A program made the translations under genes and the position numbers. Source: an uncultured Bacteroidales bacterium (GTDB lineage: Bacteria > Bacteroidota > Bacteroidia > Bacteroidales > ML635J-15). Taken from it: DNA of 64,000 nt. The stretch is from positions 1-64,000 of the forward strand of contig CALJNE010000004.1 in NCBI GenBank assembly GCA_937982115.1, given 5' to 3'. Shown here piece after piece: positions 29,301-39,672 of the stretch. The stretch's first letter is position 1; every line of letters starts with the position of its first letter. The notes beneath the pieces were generated by a model. The model was not told the origin of the DNA and made no database searches. It saw only the letters and a list, made by a program, of their open reading frames with translations.

Positions 29301-30246
29301 TTTTAAACTCCTTTTTTAATTTATTGATTATTTCTGATTCAACAATTCTATAACTCAGATAAATCATATTTTTTACTGCAAGTGCACTACTCTTTCCATG
29401 TCCGACAATTACCGGTTTATTTACCCCAAGAATTGGAGTACCGCCATAATTTTCGTAATTGAAGTTGTTAAAATAGTTATCCGTGATATTTCTTAATTTA
29501 ATAAGGCTGTAGAATGACTCGGCTAACTTTAATACAACATTTCCGGTAAAGCCATCGGTAATGATAACATCAACTTTATCGGCATTAAAAATATCACCGC
29601 CTTCGATATTTCCAATAAAATTAATTTGCGAAGAATTTTCCAGAACATGATAAGTAGTTTTTGCTAAAACATTACCTTTGGAGGATTCTTCTCCTATATT
29701 CAGTAATCCAACTTTAGGTTCAGGAATATTCATTACATTTTTAGCAAAAACAGAAGCTAAAATTGCATATTCGAGCAAATTTTCCGGTTTTGGGTCTGCA
29801 TTAATTCCTACATCTGCCAGCAGATTGTTTTGTCCTTTATCGTTAGGAACAAGAGAAGAAATGCAAGGCCTTTCAATTCCGGGAATGGTTTCAATGACTT
29901 TTACTGCTCCTACCAGCATGGATCCGGTATTTCCGGCACTGGCAAAGGAATCAATAAGCCCTTTTTTCAAATAACCAAAGCCCATAACAATAGACGATTC
30001 GGTTTTTTCCATAAAAGATTTAACCGGATCGTCATCCATTGAAATAACGTCGTTACAATTAACTATTTCAACAGTTTTTGGAAGCCTTAAATATCCTTTT
30101 TGTTTAAAAAGATTTTCTAAAAGATCTTTTTTCCCGAAAAGGACAAGTTTATCGTTTTCTGAAAGGATATCAAGTGAAAGAATTGCCCCCTGAACAGTTA
30201 CTTCGGGAGCATAATCTCCACCCATTGCATCCAGTCCGATTTTCAT
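29293..30246 (-). CDS. plsX: Phosphate acyltransferase PlsX
   Basis: MKIGLDAMGGDYAPEVTVQGA, SAGNTGSMLVGA, TDGFTGNVVLK. Confidence 0.95.
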   Translation of the reverse strand: MKIGLDAMGGDYAPEVTVQGAILSLDILSENDKLVLFGKKDLLENLFKQKGYLRLPKTVEIVNCNDVISMDDDPVKSFMEKTESSIVMGFGYLKKGLIDSFASAGNTGSMLVGAVKVIETIPGIERPCISSLVPNDKGQNNLLADVGINADPKPENLLEYAILASVFAKNVMNIPEPKVGLLNIGEESSKGNVLAKTTYHVLENSSQINFIGNIEGGDIFNADKVDVIITDGFTGNVVLKLAESFYSLIKLRNITDNYFNNFNYENYGGTPILGVNKPVIVGHGKSSALAVKNMIYLSYRIVESEIINKLKKEFKND

Positions 30247-30250
30247 AGGA

Positions 30251-30436
30251 CTATACTAATTCTTCCTTACTAATAGCTAATTTGCCGCGATAGTAACCAC
30301 ATTCCGGACAAACATGATGGTATTCAACTGTTGCTCCGCAATTTGAGCATTTTGCCAATGTTGGTAAACTTGCCTTATAATGTGTACGGCGTTTGTGTTT
30401 TCTTTGCTTCGAACCTCTTCGTTTTGGATGTGCCAT
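30251..30436 (-). CDS. rpmF: 50S ribosomal protein L32
   Basis: MAHPKRRGSKQRKHKRRTHYK with CSNCG/CPECG zinc ribbon. Confidence 0.97.
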   Translation of the reverse strand: MAHPKRRGSKQRKHKRRTHYKASLPTLAKCSNCGATVEYHHVCPECGYYRGKLAISKEELV

Positions 30437-30453
30437 TTTATTTAAATTTAAGG

Positions 30454-30993
30454 TTAATTAAAATTATTATTATTTTTTATCTCTTGTAACTTTGCCCACC
30501 TGATATCAGGATCACTATTTTCTTTTGGTTTTAAATCTTCTAAAATTTTCAGCATTTTTGGATTACATGTTGAATGCCCATGTTCATCATCCTTATGCAT
30601 TCTTGATAATGGTAATGCAAAATGTGCAAATTCATAAATAAATTGAGAAATGTTAATCTCCTGCTTGCCTCTTTCGAGAGTTACGTAATCGGTATTGGTG
30701 TCAAAGTTTGTCTCATCACCGAATTCTACGTAGATCTTATCTTCGAAATCTATTTCTTCCGTAACTTCATCAAGGCATCTATCGCAGGGAATACGAACAT
30801 CTCCTACTAAATGAATATCTAATTCCAATGAATTTGAATTCTTAATTAATATAACGTCAACGTCAAAATTTCCACCTACAATTTCGCTTTTTTCAAAGTA
30901 AGAAAAAAATTCATCTCTTACTTTAAAATCAAAATCATACTCACCGGTATCGAGACCATTAAACGATATAATATATCCGTCAATCAAATTCAC
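30454..30993 (-). CDS. DUF177/YceD family protein
   Basis: CDRCLDEVTEEIDFEDKIYVEF and conserved position upstream of rpmF. Confidence 0.85.
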   Translation of the reverse strand: MNLIDGYIISFNGLDTGEYDFDFKVRDEFFSYFEKSEIVGGNFDVDVILIKNSNSLELDIHLVGDVRIPCDRCLDEVTEEIDFEDKIYVEFGDETNFDTNTDYVTLERGKQEINISQFIYEFAHFALPLSRMHKDDEHGHSTCNPKMLKILEDLKPKENSDPDIRWAKLQEIKNNNNFN

Positions 30994-31083
30994 CTTAAAA
31001 AAATTTCCTGCAAAATTACAAAAACAAATTTATTTATTAAAAATTTTTTATTGAATTAAATTTTTAAACTAAGCTACTTAAAA

Positions 31084-32253
31084 TCAGACAATTTTGTTTT
31101 TAAAATGTTTTTTCAAAATTATTCTGAAACAAGTTCCAACATTAATTTCGGAATGTTTAACAAATATTTTTCCGTAATGATACTGTTCTATTATTCGTTT
31201 AACAAGGGATAATCCCAGCCCCCAGCCCCTACTTTTGGTTGTATATCCGGGTTTAAATATTTCTTTGAATTTTGACTTTGGAATGCCTTTTCCATTATCT
31301 TCAATATCAATAAATATTTCTTTTGGATTTTCGTCGATTTTAATTTTTATAAATCCACTTTGTCCAATGGCATCAGCGGAATTTTTACATAAATTTTCCA
31401 GTACCCACTCGAAAAGTTCTCTGTTTAATGGCAAAAGAAGTGGTTTTGAATTGTCGTATTCGGGAATAATTTTAATGCCACTGGGGAATCGCGTTGTCAG
31501 ATATTTAATTGTTTCTTCAACAACCTGATATAAATTTTGTTCTTCTAATATTGCTTTTGAACCTATTTTAGAAAATCTGGCAGCAATTTTTTCAAGGCGA
31601 TCAACATCCTTCTGAATTTCTTTTAGTAGGCGGGAATCAACATCTTGAAGTTTAAGGATTTCAAGCGCAGCCATTAGTGATGATATTGGAGTTCCCAGTT
31701 GGTGTGCAGTTTCTTTCGACATTCCCAACCATACTTTGTCCTGTTCGGCTTTTCGAGCAATACTAAAAGCAAAATAACTCACTAAAATAAATAAAGAAAC
31801 AATTCCTAACTGAATAAAAGGATAATACTTTAACTGAGTTAAAAGATATGAATTTGAGTAATAAATTCGATTAAGCTCTATTCCGTCATCGGTACTTATA
31901 ATAAAAGATTCGTTCCCGTTGTTTTTAAACTCATTCAGTATTTTTTTTCTAAACTCGGGATTTTGCATTTTTACAGAATCAAGATTGCGAAAACTTATAA
32001 TTTCATCATTATTATCAACTAAAATTACAGGGATTGTCTGGTTATTACGAAGAACTTCAAAATAGAAACTCACGTCTTCGTCGGGTTCGGCATTAATGAG
32101 TTTTTGTGTAGCCTCGGCCCATAGCATTATACGTTTGTATTCCTCATTGGATAGATTTTGCATTAAATTGTTAGTGTACCATAGAGACATAGCACCAATC
32201 AAAACAGCAAAAACCACCAATAATATTTTCCATCCGTTTTTATATAATTCCAT
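31084..32253 (-). CDS. Sensor histidine kinase
   Basis: GMSKETAHQLGTPISSL H-box; LCKNSADAIGQSG N-box; DIEDNGKGIPKSKFKEIFKPGYTTKSRGWGLGLSLVKRI G-boxes. Confidence 0.9.
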   Translation of the reverse strand: MELYKNGWKILLVVFAVLIGAMSLWYTNNLMQNLSNEEYKRIMLWAEATQKLINAEPDEDVSFYFEVLRNNQTIPVILVDNNDEIISFRNLDSVKMQNPEFRKKILNEFKNNGNESFIISTDDGIELNRIYYSNSYLLTQLKYYPFIQLGIVSLFILVSYFAFSIARKAEQDKVWLGMSKETAHQLGTPISSLMAALEILKLQDVDSRLLKEIQKDVDRLEKIAARFSKIGSKAILEEQNLYQVVEETIKYLTTRFPSGIKIIPEYDNSKPLLLPLNRELFEWVLENLCKNSADAIGQSGFIKIKIDENPKEIFIDIEDNGKGIPKSKFKEIFKPGYTTKSRGWGLGLSLVKRIIEQYHYGKIFVKHSEINVGTCFRIILKKHFKNKIV

Positions 32254-32293
32254 CTTTAAATTTATAGCATAAAACGTATTAACTCTTTATATA

Positions 32294-32998
32294 TTATATA
32301 TTGCTATTTTCAACATTAAAGAAATCAAGAATATTTTTTGCCAGAGAAACCGAATCGTTTGCCAAAAAATCAGGATTAAATTCGGTTAGTATTTCAGGAG
32401 AATTAAAACCCCAACTTACAGCAAAAACCGGAACTTTAATTCTTTTCATTGCTTCTATATCTCGTACTTCATCACCAACATAAATCAACTTTATTTTATT
32501 TAGTGAATATTTACGTATCAAATGAGAGACTACCAAATCTTTTCCGAAAATATTCTTACCTGTATGAACAAAGTCAAAATATGATTCAAAGTTGTTATTT
32601 TTCAAAAAAGTATTTATGTTCTTTCGGGTGTTAGAGCTCATCAGGCCCAATCTGATTCCGTTGTTTTTGAGTGTTTTTAATACGATATCTATACCTTCAA
32701 TAGGTTTTATCTGATTTATTCGCTTAAAAAGTTCAGTTCTTATATGCACAGTGAAAATTGGGATTAAAAATTGAGATATTCCACATTCCTTAAAAAGTTC
32801 GAGAGGCTTCATCTTTCTGAACTTTTCTTTATCTTCGTATTGGAGTACTTTACAATTATATTTCGGAGCAAGGTCGTTATAAATTTCGGCTATTATTTCG
32901 AGTGTATCGGCAATAGTTCCGTCAAAATCAAAAATCACAAAATTTGCATCCGAATAATTCATTAAAATGTTTTTTTCAAAGATAGGTAAATCAAGCAA
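32294..32998 (-). CDS. HAD-superfamily hydrolase, phosphoglycolate phosphatase-like (probable start 32962)
   Basis: FVIFDFDGTIADTLEI and VGDEVRDIEAMKR. Confidence 0.85.
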   Translation of the reverse strand: MLDLPIFEKNILMNYSDANFVIFDFDGTIADTLEIIAEIYNDLAPKYNCKVLQYEDKEKFRKMKPLELFKECGISQFLIPIFTVHIRTELFKRINQIKPIEGIDIVLKTLKNNGIRLGLMSSNTRKNINTFLKNNNFESYFDFVHTGKNIFGKDLVVSHLIRKYSLNKIKLIYVGDEVRDIEAMKRIKVPVFAVSWGFNSPEILTEFNPDFLANDSVSLAKNILDFFNVENSNI

Positions 32999-33043
32999 AA
33001 TTTACAAAAAATAAGTAAGCTATTTTGTTACTGAAGAATAATC

Positions 33044-34051
33044 TTATTCCAATTTAAAATCATTAAATTTCAGATGTCCGAAATTTTCTTCAATGAAATC
33101 GAGGAGTGAATTTATTTCTTCGTATGAGTTTGCAGTGAGTAGTTTAATTTTTGTTTCCCGGAAGTTTGGAATACCTTTAAAATATAAAACAAAATGACGA
33201 CGCATTTCGTAAATTCCTCTCATTCCTTCTTTAAATTCCATTGATTTTTGAAGGTGTTCGCGAGCAATTTTAACACGTTCCACCACATCAGGTTCGGGCA
33301 ATTCTGTTCCTGTTTCAAGATAATGTTTTACTGTTCTAAAAATCCATGGGCGGCCTATGGCAGCTCTTCCGATCATAATTCCATCCACGCCATATTTTTC
33401 AAAGGCTAAAGCTGCTGATTTTCCATCGTTAATATCTCCGTTTCCGATAATTGGAATTTTTATTTCGGGATGGTTTTTAACCATGGCTATTAGCTCCCAA
33501 TTAGCAAAACCTTTGTACATTTGAGCACGAGTTCGTCCATGAATTGTAAGAGCAACGATACCGCAATCCTGTAGCAATTTGGCAACTTCGAGAATATTTA
33601 TTGATTCGCTGTCCCAACCAAGACGAGTTTTTGCGGTAACAGGAATTTTTGATACCTTTACAACACTCTCAGTAATTTCTTTCATGAGTGGTAAATTTCT
33701 GAGCATACCGCTACCTGCACCTCTGTTGGCAATTTTTTTTACCGGACAGCCGTAATTAATATCCAGAAGATCGGGATTAGCTTCGTTTGCAAGAATTGCG
33801 GCTTTTTCCATGGCATCAGGAATATGTCCATAGATTTGAATTCCGACCGGTCTTTCGTAATCGAAAAGTTCGAGTTTTTTCAAGCATTTTTTAGCATCTC
33901 TAATCAGACCGTCAGAAGAAATAAACTCAGTAAACATCAGGTCGGCACCGAATTTTTTGCACATAAAGCGAAATGAAGGATCTGTTACATCCTCCATTGG
34001 TGCAAGGATTACAGGTTTATCAGAAAAATTAAGATTGCCTATAATGGGCAT
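33044..34051 (-). CDS. dusB: tRNA-dihydrouridine synthase
   Basis: LAPMEDVTDPSFR, DINYGCPVKKIANRGAGSGML, VTAKTRLGWD. Confidence 0.93.
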   Translation of the reverse strand: MPIIGNLNFSDKPVILAPMEDVTDPSFRFMCKKFGADLMFTEFISSDGLIRDAKKCLKKLELFDYERPVGIQIYGHIPDAMEKAAILANEANPDLLDINYGCPVKKIANRGAGSGMLRNLPLMKEITESVVKVSKIPVTAKTRLGWDSESINILEVAKLLQDCGIVALTIHGRTRAQMYKGFANWELIAMVKNHPEIKIPIIGNGDINDGKSAALAFEKYGVDGIMIGRAAIGRPWIFRTVKHYLETGTELPEPDVVERVKIAREHLQKSMEFKEGMRGIYEMRRHFVLYFKGIPNFRETKIKLLTANSYEEINSLLDFIEENFGHLKFNDFKLE

Positions 34052-34065
34052 AGAAAGAGACTAAA

Positions 34066-37008
34066 TTACAAAGTTTGTTTTACTTCAATTTCATCGAAAG
34101 CTTCAACAATATCCCCGACTTTAATGTCGTTAAATTTATCAATATTAAGACCGCATTCCTGTCCTGCAATAACTTCTTTTACATCGTCCTTAAATCGTTT
34201 GAGGCTTCCGAGATCTCCGGTATAAATTACAATACCGTCGCGAATGACTCTCACTTTAGATTTTCGATAAATTCTGCCTTCGGTAACCAAACAACCTGCG
34301 ACAGTACCAACTTTGCTGATTTTGAAGATTTCGCGAACTTCGGCACTTCCGGTAATGTTTTCCTTAATTTCCGGAGATAACATGCCCTCCATAGCGTCCT
34401 TCATATCATTAATTGCATCGTAAATGATAGAATACAATCTAATTTCGATTTGTTCTTTTTCTGCAAGTTTACGAGCATGAGAAGAAGGTCTAACCTGGAA
34501 GCCTACGATAACAGCATTAGAAGCGGCAGCTAACATAACATCAGATTCAGAAATTTGTCCCACGGCTTTGTGAATAATGTTAACCGCACATTTTTCTGTA
34601 GAAAGTTTAATAAGAGCATCAGACAGAGCTTCAACAGAACCGTCAACATCACCTTTAACGATAACATTAATTTCATTAAAGTTACCTAATGCAAGACGAC
34701 GCCCAATTTCATCGAGAGTAATATGTTTCTTAGTTCTTAGTTCTTGCTCGCGTAATAGCTGCTGACGTTTATTAGCAAGGGTTCTGGCATCGTGATCGCT
34801 ATCCATTACGTTGAATTTATCTCCTGCCATAGGAGCTCCGTTCAATCCGAGAATTTGTACCGGAGTTGAAGGCCCGGCAGACTCGAGCTTTTGTCCTCTT
34901 TCATTATACATTGCTTTTACACGACCTGTCTGGCAACCGGCTAAAACTACATCACCAACTTTAAGAGTTCCATTTTGAACAATTAAAGTCGCCACATAAC
35001 CTCTACCTTTATCAAGTGCTGATTCTATTACAGTACCGGAGGCTTTCTTATTCGGATTGGCTTTTAATTCCAATAACTCAGCCTCGAGCAGTACTTTTTC
35101 GAGTAGAAGGTCAACATTTAAACCAGCTTTTGCTGAAATTTCCTGACATTGATATTTTCCGCCCCATTCTTCCACAAGATAATTCATATTCGCAAGAGCT
35201 TCTCTTATTTTGTCGGGATTTGCAGTAGGGAGATCTATTTTATTTATTGCAAAAACGATAGGAACACCTGCTGCACTGGCATGGTTAATAGCTTCAACGG
35301 TTTGAGGCATAATATTATCATCTGCAGCAATTACAATAATTGCTACGTCGGTAATTTGAGCACCGCGTGCACGCATAGCAGTAAATGCTTCATGACCGGG
35401 AGTATCGAGGAAAGTTATTTTTCTGCCGTCTTCGAAAGTAACAGAATAAGCTCCAATATGTTGAGTGATACCGCCTGCTTCGCCTTCGGCAACATTAGTA
35501 TTACGAATTCTGTCAAGCAATTTTGTTTTCCCGTGGTCAACGTGTCCCATAACAGTAACTATCGGAGGACGCGGAACGAGATCTTCGGGATTGTCGGGTT
35601 CTTCTTCAATTTCATTAAGAACTTCGGCACTAACAAATTCAACAGAATAGCCGTATTCATCAGCTACAATAGCCATTGTTTCGGCATCCAGACGTTGATT
35701 TATTGACACAAACAATCCCAGACTCATGCAGCTGGCAATAACATTAGTTACAGGAACTTCCATCATCGAAGCCAATTCATTTACCGAAACGAACTCTGTA
35801 ACTTTGAGAATTTTCTTTTCGGCTTCGGCTTTTTCCATTTCTTCTTGACGACGTTGAGAGAATAATTCTCTTTTTTCTCTACGATATTTTGCAGCTTTAG
35901 ATTTCTGTTTAGGAGTTGTAAGACGAGCTAAAGTTTCTTTAACCTGTTTTTGTACTTCTTCCTCGTCAATTTCAGGTTTTTTAACCTTAATCGGCTTCTT
36001 TATGGGTTTCTTTTTCTTCGTTTCAAATTCTACATCTTTTTCGATGTCTATTTTTAATTTTTTAATCCTTTTTCGCTTAGCTTTTATTTGTTCTCTTTCT
36101 TTTTCTCTCTGTTTTTGTCTTTCTTCTTTAAGCTGTTTTTTGCGTTTTTCAGATTCTTCTTGTTGTTTAATAAAACTATCTAGATTTATTTTCCCGACAA
36201 CATTCGGACCGGTAAGTTTTTCAACTTTTGTTTCGATGAATTCGGGTTCTTGTTTTTGTTCTTCTTTTGAAGGTTCTTGTTGAACTGTGCTTTCAATATT
36301 TTCTTCGGCCTGCACAACTACCTGCTGAGTGGATTCGATTTCAGGAGTTTTTTCGGTTTGAATTTCTTCCAACGGTTTCTCCTCTTTTTTGGTAGTTTCA
36401 GCAAGTTTTGACTTTTGTTTTTGGCGTTCTGCGAGTTTTTCTTCTTTAGTTTTCTTCTTTGGACGGGTTCTTTCGTTAATTGAACTTAAGTCAACTTTAC
36501 CAATAACTTTAGGACCGGTTATCTGTTCGGAAGAATTGTTTTCCTGTTCTTGTTGTAAAGATTCCTGAATTTCCGGTTGTGATGGGGCTTCGTCTTTTAC
36601 TGATATTTCAACTTCAGCAAATTCTGGCTCTTCTATTTTTTGGGCTTCAACTTTTTCAGGAACTTGTTTTTCTGGTTCTTTCTCAACAACCGGAGTTGTA
36701 ACGACAGGTTGTGTTTCCTTAACGGGTTCTACCTGTTTGACTTCGGGAGAAGAAGTTTTTTCTGGAACTTCAACTTTCTGTTCCTTAGGTATTTTTATTT
36801 TTTCAGTATTTTGAATAGCTTTTTCCTTTAAGGTTTTTGAGTCCTTAAAGTGCTGGTCTATTAAATCCAAATATTCAAAAGGCACTTTCTCGTTTGGATC
36901 ATTTTTAACTTCCAATCCCTTGCCTTTGAGAAAATTTATTATTGTCGGAATACCAACATTATATTCTCTGGCAAGTGCACTGAGCCTTTTTGGTTTATTT
37001 TCACTCAT
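34066..37008 (-). CDS. infB: Translation initiation factor IF-2
   Basis: [50 protein letters not shown]. Confidence 0.97.
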   Translation of the reverse strand: MSENKPKRLSALAREYNVGIPTIINFLKGKGLEVKNDPNEKVPFEYLDLIDQHFKDSKTLKEKAIQNTEKIKIPKEQKVEVPEKTSSPEVKQVEPVKETQPVVTTPVVEKEPEKQVPEKVEAQKIEEPEFAEVEISVKDEAPSQPEIQESLQQEQENNSSEQITGPKVIGKVDLSSINERTRPKKKTKEEKLAERQKQKSKLAETTKKEEKPLEEIQTEKTPEIESTQQVVVQAEENIESTVQQEPSKEEQKQEPEFIETKVEKLTGPNVVGKINLDSFIKQQEESEKRKKQLKEERQKQREKEREQIKAKRKRIKKLKIDIEKDVEFETKKKKPIKKPIKVKKPEIDEEEVQKQVKETLARLTTPKQKSKAAKYRREKRELFSQRRQEEMEKAEAEKKILKVTEFVSVNELASMMEVPVTNVIASCMSLGLFVSINQRLDAETMAIVADEYGYSVEFVSAEVLNEIEEEPDNPEDLVPRPPIVTVMGHVDHGKTKLLDRIRNTNVAEGEAGGITQHIGAYSVTFEDGRKITFLDTPGHEAFTAMRARGAQITDVAIIVIAADDNIMPQTVEAINHASAAGVPIVFAINKIDLPTANPDKIREALANMNYLVEEWGGKYQCQEISAKAGLNVDLLLEKVLLEAELLELKANPNKKASGTVIESALDKGRGYVATLIVQNGTLKVGDVVLAGCQTGRVKAMYNERGQKLESAGPSTPVQILGLNGAPMAGDKFNVMDSDHDARTLANKRQQLLREQELRTKKHITLDEIGRRLALGNFNEINVIVKGDVDGSVEALSDALIKLSTEKCAVNIIHKAVGQISESDVMLAAASNAVIVGFQVRPSSHARKLAEKEQIEIRLYSIIYDAINDMKDAMEGMLSPEIKENITGSAEVREIFKISKVGTVAGCLVTEGRIYRKSKVRVIRDGIVIYTGDLGSLKRFKDDVKEVIAGQECGLNIDKFNDIKVGDIVEAFDEIEVKQTL

Positions 37009-37025
37009 ATCTTGAACAATATTTT

Positions 37026-38270
37026 TTAATTTTCTTCAAATTCTTCACTTAATATTTTACGAACCTCAAGGATGGTTTCTTCTTCGAGGTCTGTACGTTT
37101 CAATAATTCTTCAACGGTCAACTTCAAAACAGATTTTGCAGTATCACAACCGATTGACTTAAGTTCGTCAATAATCCATTGATCAATTTCGTCCGAAAAT
37201 TCATCAAGAAATACATCGTCTTCATCCTCTTCGAGGTCGCGGTAGGCATCAATGGTAAGCCCAACTAACTGACTTGCAAGTTTAATATTATATCCTCCTT
37301 TACCAATAGCCAACGAAACCTGATCACTCTTTAAGAATACATCAGCTTTTTTAGATTCAGGATAAATTTTAATCGAAGATATTTTTGCCGGACTTAAAGC
37401 TCTTTGTATTAGTAATTGTAAATTATTTGTATAATTAACAATGTCTATATTTTCGTTATGTAATTCTCTGACTATGCCGTGAATTCTGCTTCCTTTCATT
37501 CCAACGCAAGCACCAACCGGGTCCACTCTTTCGTCATAAGATTCAACAGCAACTTTAGCTCTCTCTCCCGGTATGCGAACAATTTTCTTTATTGTGATAA
37601 CTCCGTCAAGAATTTCGGGAATTTCTTGTTCGAACAATCTTTCGAGAAATACTTCAGAAGTTCTGGAAAGAATAATAATTGGAGTTCCGTTTTTCATTTC
37701 GACGGATTTTACTACGGCACGCAGCGTATCGCCTTTTTTGTATTTATCGTTTGGAATTTGTTCGCTTTTGGGGAGAATTAACTCAACACCTTCATCATCA
37801 AGTACAAGTATTTCACGTTTCCATACCTGATATACTTCACCAACAACCAGATCGCCTACTTTGTCTTTATACTTAAGATAAATATTATCTTTTTCTCTTT
37901 CTAATATTTTTGTTTGTAAATTTTGTTTAAGAGCCATAATCGCTCTACGTCCGAATTGTTCGAAGCTGATTTTATCAGAATATTCTTCCCCCGGTTCATA
38001 ATCTTCGTCAATTTTTCTTGCTTCGGACAATGGAATCTGAGTTTCTTTATCTTCAAATTCTTCATCTTCCACTACGGTCCAATAGCGATAAATTTCGATT
38101 TCACCATTTTGGTCATTAACAATTACATCAAATCTAACATCCGGACCCAGCAATTTTGTTAATGTTGCGGTAAAAACATCTTTAATAACACCAATCATGG
38201 TGGCTCTGTCAATATTCTTTAATTCCTTAAATTCCGCAAAGGTTTCAATCAAATTATTTTGCAAATTCAT
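37026..38270 (-). CDS. nusA: Transcription termination/antitermination factor NusA
   Basis: NusA N-terminal, S1 and KH domains; [21 protein letters not shown]. Confidence 0.95.
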   Translation of the reverse strand: MNLQNNLIETFAEFKELKNIDRATMIGVIKDVFTATLTKLLGPDVRFDVIVNDQNGEIEIYRYWTVVEDEEFEDKETQIPLSEARKIDEDYEPGEEYSDKISFEQFGRRAIMALKQNLQTKILEREKDNIYLKYKDKVGDLVVGEVYQVWKREILVLDDEGVELILPKSEQIPNDKYKKGDTLRAVVKSVEMKNGTPIIILSRTSEVFLERLFEQEIPEILDGVITIKKIVRIPGERAKVAVESYDERVDPVGACVGMKGSRIHGIVRELHNENIDIVNYTNNLQLLIQRALSPAKISSIKIYPESKKADVFLKSDQVSLAIGKGGYNIKLASQLVGLTIDAYRDLEEDEDDVFLDEFSDEIDQWIIDELKSIGCDTAKSVLKLTVEELLKRTDLEEETILEVRKILSEEFEEN

Positions 38271-38281
38271 AACTCTTTTTT

Positions 38282-38815
38282 TTAAAAAACTAATTTAGTT
38301 GATTTTATTTCGTTAAATTCTATTTTTAACATCTCTATATTTTCTTTATTATCTTTTGATTTTTTAACTTTTATTGGACTTACTAAAATATAATTTTCGT
38401 GAACTTCATTAAGAACAACTCGATTTTTAGTACCATCCTTCTTTACAATATCCACTTGTTTACCAGTATTTTTTTGATATTGTTCAATAACTTTGAATGC
38501 AACACTCAATCCCGGACTACCAACCTCGAGTGAAAAATCTTCTTGTTCGCGATCGAGATTTTCTTCGATATATTTACTTAGTTCTTCGCATCTTTCGATT
38601 TTAAGACCGTCGAAGCTATCAAAACAAATAATAATCTCGTTATTCCTCGAGACTTTAACATCTACAAGGAATTCACGATTTTTGAGAGCCTTCAGGCACA
38701 AGTCTTTTATTTTTTCCACTTCAATCATATTCTTCGATATAAAAACAGGGGACATTCCGTCCCCTGAATATTCGTACCCAAAATCACCGCAAAAATAATA
38801 TTTTTTTTCAAACAA
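38282..38815 (-). CDS. rimP: Ribosome maturation factor RimP (probable start 38728, MIEVEKIKDL)
   Basis: Operon position before nusA; EDFSLEVGSPGLSVAFK motif. Confidence 0.9.
   Translation of the reverse strand: MFEKKYYFCGDFGYEYSGDGMSPVFISKNMIEVEKIKDLCLKALKNREFLVDVKVSRNNEIIICFDSFDGLKIERCEELSKYIEENLDREQEDFSLEVGSPGLSVAFKVIEQYQKNTGKQVDIVKKDGTKNRVVLNEVHENYILVSPIKVKKSKDNKENIEMLKIEFNEIKSTKLVF
38746..38766 (-). promoter_or_regulatory. Intrinsic-terminator-like hairpin just upstream of the probable rimP start (attenuator candidate)
   Basis: Perfect 8-bp stem CAGGGGAC/GTCCCCTG, 5-nt loop, followed by TTTTTAT on the minus strand, 17 nt before ATG at 38728. Confidence 0.6.
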
Positions 38816-38970
38816 AACAAAATTTATTTCTAAAATTTATTTTTTGGTGAATTTACAGAATAAAAGAGAAGAGAGCTCCTATTGAATTGAGGAATTATCT
38901 CCTGACCAGAATCTTCAAGCGGACATTCTTTCAGCAATAGTTTTAAAAAGATTGAGAAATAAGTTAAATT

Positions 38971-39651
38971 CTACTGATTAACAATGCCGAAAAGAATCAT
39001 AAAACCGGAATAATCTATTCTGGAATTATCAAATTTGAAATTTCCAGAAGCTTTTGAATCTGCTGAAGTATAAGCCGTAAAATTGCCGCTAATCGGATAT
39101 TTTTGTTTGCCTGAATAGTAATTTAATCCTGCATAAACTGATAATTTTTTGGACAAACGATATGTTAATTTTCCGCCATAAATATAACCTCCGCCAAAAC
39201 CATGCTTTTTAAAATCAACATTTGAAAATACAGCCTGAAAATTTTGTATTTCAGCAATAGAGCGATCAAAATTTCCTGTTATAAATTTTTGATTAAACCC
39301 ATAATACATAAATGCGCCTCCCTGAGCAGAAATCTTAATTTTATTTATGGGGAGCGATAAAGCCACTAAAATATTCAATTCGGCAGTTTGAAAAGGTCCG
39401 ATAAGTGGTAGTTTTGTTGAATAACTATCGGGCAAATCCACTAAACTTAATCCTCCGACACTCATCATTCCTATACCGGGAGATATTTGCAGATAATTCC
39501 CTGCATTTATGGGCATGCTAATATTTAAAGGAGCTATCGGATTTGAAAAATATCCGTTTCGAGGAATGAAATATGAAAATCCTACCGATTGGGAAAATAA
39601 AATACTAATTTGAAACAGAATAAAAATTACAAAAAGAAAGGATTTTTTCAT
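38971..39651 (-). CDS. Hypothetical secreted/outer-membrane protein
   Basis: Signal peptide MKKSFLFVIFILFQISILFSQS; beta-rich, aromatic C-terminal region. Confidence 0.5.
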   Translation of the reverse strand: MKKSFLFVIFILFQISILFSQSVGFSYFIPRNGYFSNPIAPLNISMPINAGNYLQISPGIGMMSVGGLSLVDLPDSYSTKLPLIGPFQTAELNILVALSLPINKIKISAQGGAFMYYGFNQKFITGNFDRSIAEIQNFQAVFSNVDFKKHGFGGGYIYGGKLTYRLSKKLSVYAGLNYYSGKQKYPISGNFTAYTSADSKASGNFKFDNSRIDYSGFMILFGIVNQ

Positions 39652-39672
39652 TTGAAAAGTTTTTGTTTGTTA

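Noticed and set aside
35149-35706. 185-aa antisense ORF inside infB (and many 60-110 aa ORFs opposite dnaE, nusA, infB and the RND genes)
   Set aside because: Antisense shadow ORFs of strongly conserved coding genes with no own family signature.
38728-38815. N-terminal extension of the rimP ORF (MFEKKYYFCGDFGYEYSGDGMSPVFISKN)
   Set aside because: Encodes across a perfect terminator-like hairpin and precedes a normal RimP start (MIEVEKIKDL); probably untranslated leader.
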